From positions 992,001 through 1,056,000 of the forward strand of contig NZ_JACHKA010000001.1 of the NCBI RefSeq assembly GCF_014203955.1: DNA of 64,000 nt, in the 5' to 3' direction. Both the position numbers and the translations under genes were made by a program. Positions 60,129-64,000 of this stretch are shown here, in pieces. The notes under the pieces were generated by a model. It made no database searches. It saw only the letters and a list, made by a program, of their open reading frames with translations, and was not told the DNA's origin. Source of the DNA: Sphingobium lignivorans. GTDB lineage: Bacteria; Pseudomonadota; Alphaproteobacteria; Sphingomonadales; Sphingomonadaceae. Within the stretch, counting starts at the first letter, position 1; each line of letters opens with the position of its first letter.

Positions 60129-63100
60129 ATGAAATTCGCCTTTGTCGTGCAAAATTTGGCGCAGGTGAGCGATTCCGTTGGATATGACTGTATATACCAG
60201 TATAAGACAATTAGAGAATTGTATCCTACGGATGGCGGCGTTCGGATTTTTTCAGAAGTATTCGACAGAAGAATTCATTGCGATATAGACATCGAGCCGA
60301 TGAAGGATTTTTGGGAGGCCGTTGCGGCATATCCCGACGCCTGCATCATTTATCATTTCTGCGATGGCTGGACAGAGATTGACGAATTTCTACGCGAAAC
60401 GGCGCGCAATGCCGTAATTCGCTGGCACAACAACACGCCGCCATGGTTCTATATCCGGGACAATGTAGATTTCGCTGCCGACTGCAATCGGGGTTACGAC
60501 ATTATCTCCCGGTTCGCGCACGCGGGAAGTGTGCGATTTATGGTCAACTCTGAGTTTACACGCCGACAGCTCCATGCATTGGGTGGGCTGGATTCGTTGA
60601 TAAATACCGTGTTTCCTGCCAGCACTTTTCTCCTGAAGGATCGCCGCGACAATCGGGCCGCCCTGCCGCAGTCGGCTGACCGCCCGATCGAACTCCTGTT
60701 CGTAGGACGGGTGGTGCAGCACAAAGGACATCGACACATCCTTTCAGTTGCCGCGGTCGTGCAGCGCTTTTGCGAGCGTCCGGTCCGCGTGCTGTTTGCC
60801 GGAGCACTTGAAGCGCGTCTCCAGAACTATTGGTTAGAGCTGACCGACATTGGGGTGAGGCTGGGTGTCGAAACTGTTTTTCTAGGACTCGTTTCCGACG
60901 CTGATCTGGCGGAACTATATGCATCCTGTGACGCCTTCATCTGCATGTCGGAGCATGAGGGTTTTGGCATGCCGGTGTTCGAGGCCATGCGAAGCCATGT
61001 GCCAGTTATTGCCTGGTCGACGAGCGCCATGGCGGATCTGCTGAAAGGCCACCCTTTCGCATCAAGTGAATTTTCACTTCATCGGTTTGCCGCTTGTGTC
61101 ATTGCAGCCATGGAGCCATCCATCAGGCAGCGTGTGATCGCCTTACAGCAGTATGTCCTGGAGGGGTATACTGATGCGACTGTGCGCTCCCAACTATGTG
61201 CCGCAATAGCACGGGCAGAAGATTTGGGACTAGATCCGATCTCCGATGCGCCGGCCGTTCCCGATATCGACGATATCGCCACCTTTGTCTCGAATCTCAC
61301 CGAATGGATAGAGCAGGAAATCGGCACGTCTGTCGAAGTATTCATCCACGACGCCCCCGTGAATTATGTCAGCCTCTATGACATCGCGATCCATGACCGA
61401 CTCATTCGGGCCGTCTATTTTGATAGACAAGCTCGGGGCGCACGCGCACGCTCCGATCATTTCGATGAGCTGCACCCGTTCCACTCCATCATCCGGCATG
61501 CGATGCTGGGCGAGGCGATTGCTGACGTCAATCCGCCTCGTGATCTGGAAACGCTGTTGAGCTTCGACGACGAGGTATTCGTGCGCTTGGCTTATTGGGC
61601 GTTGTTGGGAAGGGAGGTCGATTCAGGCGGACTTTCCATTTATCTGCGTCGCATTCGCAAGGGCGAGGATAAACTGAGGCTGCTTCGCGAACTGGCCAGT
61701 TCCGCTGAAGGGCGGAAGCATGGCGGGCGGTTGGGAAAGGCGGTTCTGGCGGCCGGCCAGCCCAGCGATATCGTTCGCTTGCAGCAGATGGAGACGACAA
61801 TCGGGCGGCTGCAGCGCTTCCTCGCCCCTGAAGTGGGCGGGCCGCCGCCTCATGATCCCCTCGGCAGCATTCGCCATGTCGACGATTTGCTGCAACTTAA
61901 CACCCCGTCATTCATCGACATGTCCTATCGCATTTTGCTTGGCCACGCCGTGGAGGCGGGGCGCATGGACCGCGATCTGGCGGCCCTCCGTCAAGGGCAG
62001 TCCCGGCACGCCTTCTTATCAGCGCTGCGAAGGTCATTAACCGAACAGGATCAGATCGGCAGTCTAGAGGGCTTGTCGGCCTATCTCGCAGCACCCGAAG
62101 ATGGGGCGGATCCCGTGTCGATCCGTGTGGCGCGACTGTCTAATGAGTTGGGACGATTGACTAATCAGTTGGCGCTGTGGGACCAGGCTCCATCGGGCGT
62201 TCATGCGCAGGAGCCAGACCGTGCCTTGCTCCGTCTGACTGAACAGGCGGTCCGCACAAGCTCTAGCCCTTCGATGGAAAGCCTGCGCGCGCTATCGTTG
62301 GAAAGAGCGGCCGGACGCCGAGAAGCCGTGACCCAATCAGCCGGCTTGTGCCCGGCAGAGACGCAAGCTGGGCCCGGCGAGATCGAAATCCATCATATCC
62401 ATCAAATTCTGATTAACGACGAGGACCGGATACCTGATGAACTGCCAGACATCGTGCAGCGCAATCGGGACTCGCTCCGTAGGTTCTATCCGGAAGCTGA
62501 GTATCGCCTGTGGGGGGCGGATGATCTGCGGCAATTTATCGCAGCGCATTTCGAGCCAGCCGTGGTCGAGGGTTTCGACATCCTGCAGGCCTACGCGCTC
62601 AAGGCCGACTTGGGACGATACTGTCTTTTGTATGTTTTTGGAGGACTCTACAGCGACCTCTCCAATCGTTTTCTTTCGCGGTGGCGGATTGCGGAAGGAA
62701 AGACGATCGCCTGCTTCCGCGAGCATAAGCCTCTCCATGGCGCCGTGTGGATGCTCCAGAACACCTTGATCTATGCCTCACCGGGGCAACCAGAATTACG
62801 ACTCGCGATAGATCTCGTACTGGAGAACATCCGTAATCGGGAATATGGAGTCAGTTCCCTTGCGCCAACTGGCCCTATCCTCTTTGGCCGCGCTATGGCT
62901 GCAGTCGGCCAGGCGAGCAGCTACCAGATCGGCGATGCGATCAATCTGCCGGTCGAAGGCGGGTTGAACCGTGCCAATTATGTCGATCGGGACGGCACAT
63001 TGGTCGCGGCGAGGTTGCAGGGCAATGGGGGATGCCTCTCGGAACTCGGCCTGCAGAAGACAAACGTCTATGGTGAGATGTGGAGCCGTCGGGAAATCTA

Positions 63101-64000
63101 CGGCGAAGGTCTCCTACTGTTCGCGCATGATAACCCTGCCGTGGAGACGGCGGAACCGCGCGACATTGCGGGTATCGTTCTGGGCACGCAGGGCAAAGAG
63201 CGAGGGATAAGCATTCGTAAGATTGCCTTACCGCGCGGGCAGTACAGGATCACCGCCCGATTCCTCGTGAAGGATCGGCCGGGCGCTATCGGCTTGGCAG
63301 TCGATAGCGATGGCGGAACCCGTCAGATCGTGAGGGGCAAGGCCGTGTTGCCGGATGACTGCGGCGACGTCGGCGTCGCATTCACGCTCGACGAGGCAAT
63401 GACCGTCGACGTCCATATCCGCGTCGGTCATGCCTTTCACGGTCTCTTCAAACGTCTGATGGTTCGCGGTGTTTCTCAGCACGATTCCGATGTGACACTG
63501 ACGGAAACCGAAGCAAGTGGTGTTCACGCCCCCGAAGCGAGAAGCGTGACAGTGCAGCCCGTCAGTCACATTCATCATATAGCCTATCATCCCGCCGTCT
63601 TGGCTTTGGCGGATGAGAGCGAAATTGCGGAGAACATCCGTCTTGCGGCAGCCTTGCATGATGGGGCGCGGCAGATGGTCTGGACCGAAGCTAGCCTGCG
63701 CGAGTTTATCGCGTCTCGCTTCAATGCCGATGTCGTCTGGGCATATGACTGTCTGCCCCAATTTATGAACCGATCGGAACTGGGGCGCTATTGCCTCCTC
63801 TATGCATTGGGCGGGCTCTACGTTGATCCGTGGCTCCGGATGGTAAGTCCGATCGGCGTTGCTTATGGCAAGCAGTTGACGTGCTTTCGCAGCGCCGAGG
63901 TGGAGGATGGGGCCTCATGGTCGATTGACACCAGCTTGCTTCACGCTGAGCCCGGACGGGCCGAATTCGAGCAGCTCATCGATCAGATTGTCGAAGGCGT
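60129..64000 (+). CDS. Giant multidomain glycosyltransferase, 3' end outside window
   Basis: Open frame of at least 1290 codons from ATG 60129 to the window end. Residues 1-390: a GT4 glycosyltransferase (ELLFVGRVVQHKGHRHILSV, CDAFICMSEHEGFGMPVFEA with E-x7-E). Residues about 475-550 and 590-640: two DUF4214-like helical modules (FVRLAYWALLGREVDSGGLS; FIDMSYRILLGHAVEAGRMD). Residues about 750-950: a GT32-like domain with ALKADLGRYCLLYVFGGLYS and DLSNR at the metal-site position. About 1040-1130: a beta-sandwich-like stretch. From about 1145: a second GT32-like domain with SELGRYCLLYALGGLYVDPW. In both GT32-like domains the second Asp of the usual D-x-D is replaced. It probably adds several sugars to the capsule. 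Confidence 0.85.
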   Translation, partial: MKFAFVVQNLAQVSDSVGYDCIYQYKTIRELYPTDGGVRIFSEVFDRRIHCDIDIEPMKDFWEAVAAYPDACIIYHFCDGWTEIDEFLRETARNAVIRWHNNTPPWFYIRDNVDFAADCNRGYDIISRFAHAGSVRFMVNSEFTRRQLHALGGLDSLINTVFPASTFLLKDRRDNRAALPQSADRPIELLFVGRVVQHKGHRHILSVAAVVQRFCERPVRVLFAGALEARLQNYWLELTDIGVRLGVETVFLGLVSDADLAELYASCDAFICMSEHEGFGMPVFEAMRSHVPVIAWSTSAMADLLKGHPFASSEFSLHRFAACVIAAMEPSIRQRVIALQQYVLEGYTDATVRSQLCAAIARAEDLGLDPISDAPAVPDIDDIATFVSNLTEWIEQEIGTSVEVFIHDAPVNYVSLYDIAIHDRLIRAVYFDRQARGARARSDHFDELHPFHSIIRHAMLGEAIADVNPPRDLETLLSFDDEVFVRLAYWALLGREVDSGGLSIYLRRIRKGEDKLRLLRELASSAEGRKHGGRLGKAVLAAGQPSDIVRLQQMETTIGRLQRFLAPEVGGPPPHDPLGSIRHVDDLLQLNTPSFIDMSYRILLGHAVEAGRMDRDLAALRQGQSRHAFLSALRRSLTEQDQIGSLEGLSAYLAAPEDGADPVSIRVARLSNELGRLTNQLALWDQAPSGVHAQEPDRALLRLTEQAVRTSSSPSMESLRALSLERAAGRREAVTQSAGLCPAETQAGPGEIEIHHIHQILINDEDRIPDELPDIVQRNRDSLRRFYPEAEYRLWGADDLRQFIAAHFEPAVVEGFDILQAYALKADLGRYCLLYVFGGLYSDLSNRFLSRWRIAEGKTIACFREHKPLHGAVWMLQNTLIYASPGQPELRLAIDLVLENIRNREYGVSSLAPTGPILFGRAMAAVGQASSYQIGDAINLPVEGGLNRANYVDRDGTLVAARLQGNGGCLSELGLQKTNVYGEMWSRREIYGEGLLLFAHDNPAVETAEPRDIAGIVLGTQGKERGISIRKIALPRGQYRITARFLVKDRPGAIGLAVDSDGGTRQIVRGKAVLPDDCGDVGVAFTLDEAMTVDVHIRVGHAFHGLFKRLMVRGVSQHDSDVTLTETEASGVHAPEARSVTVQPVSHIHHIAYHPAVLALADESEIAENIRLAAALHDGARQMVWTEASLREFIASRFNADVVWAYDCLPQFMNRSELGRYCLLYALGGLYVDPWLRMVSPIGVAYGKQLTCFRSAEVEDGASWSIDTSLLHAEPGRAEFEQLIDQIVEG

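Noticed and set aside
1-64000. CRISPR arrays, tRNA and rRNA genes
   Set aside because: No regularly spaced direct repeats, cloverleaf-like sequences or rRNA-like stretches were noticed on reading; a dedicated covariance-model search was not possible.

Overview
The window looks like a chromosomal segment of a sphingomonad (Alphaproteobacteria, Sphingomonadales). This is inferred from the high GC content, the PhyR-NepR-EcfG general stress response locus with EcfG-type promoters (GGAAC-N16-CGTT), AAHS-type transport, DUF6152 and SnoaL-like accessory genes, and the general gene style. No rRNA, tRNA or CRISPR array was seen.

Region 1 (1-24.7 kb) is catabolic. A minus-strand operon (1-6492) encodes isovaleryl-CoA dehydrogenase, both subunits of a methylcrotonyl-CoA carboxylase-type enzyme, a MaoC hydratase and a CitE-like lyase; the gene set resembles the actinobacterial leucine/itaconate dissimilation cluster. 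A LysR regulator diverges from it. Next come an NmrA-like reductase, an SGNH hydrolase, and the glutathione-dependent formaldehyde pathway (class III ADH, two VOC proteins of which one is frameshifted, S-formylglutathione hydrolase). A block of small membrane and exported proteins with a double MarR regulator follows. The arginine succinyltransferase pathway operon (16.6-23.1 kb) carries astA, astB and astD, an M20 hydrolase in place of astE, and a DUF1338 oxygenase. An MFS transporter lies upstream of it, with a divergent CmcJ/NvfI-type oxygenase.

Region 2 (25-34 kb) is the general stress response: phyR, a CHASE/HWE histidine kinase, dps, nepR, ecfG and a single-domain receiver. Four exact EcfG-type promoters point at dps, a 144-residue membrane-anchored protein (two in tandem) and a degenerate SRAP-like protein.

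Region 3 (33.9-41 kb) holds a CHASE2-EAL cyclic-di-GMP protein, then a peptide-export unit: a C39-peptidase ABC exporter, an HlyD adaptor, and a 31-codon gene encoding a double-glycine leader peptide. This small gene is followed by a hairpin that probably attenuates exporter transcription. A decayed parB-like gene lies beyond it.

Region 4 (41-64 kb) is a capsule/exopolysaccharide locus: a Wza-like outer-membrane protein, KpsE/KpsM/KpsT-type ABC export, GDP-fucose synthesis (gmd, fcl), several glycosyltransferases, DUF4214-containing proteins, a long coiled-coil protein and a very large multidomain glycosyltransferase that runs off the end. It is interrupted by a decayed IS3-family element and an apparently intact IS5-family element carrying a passenger gene. 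GC content drops over kpsM/kpsT, suggesting acquisition.
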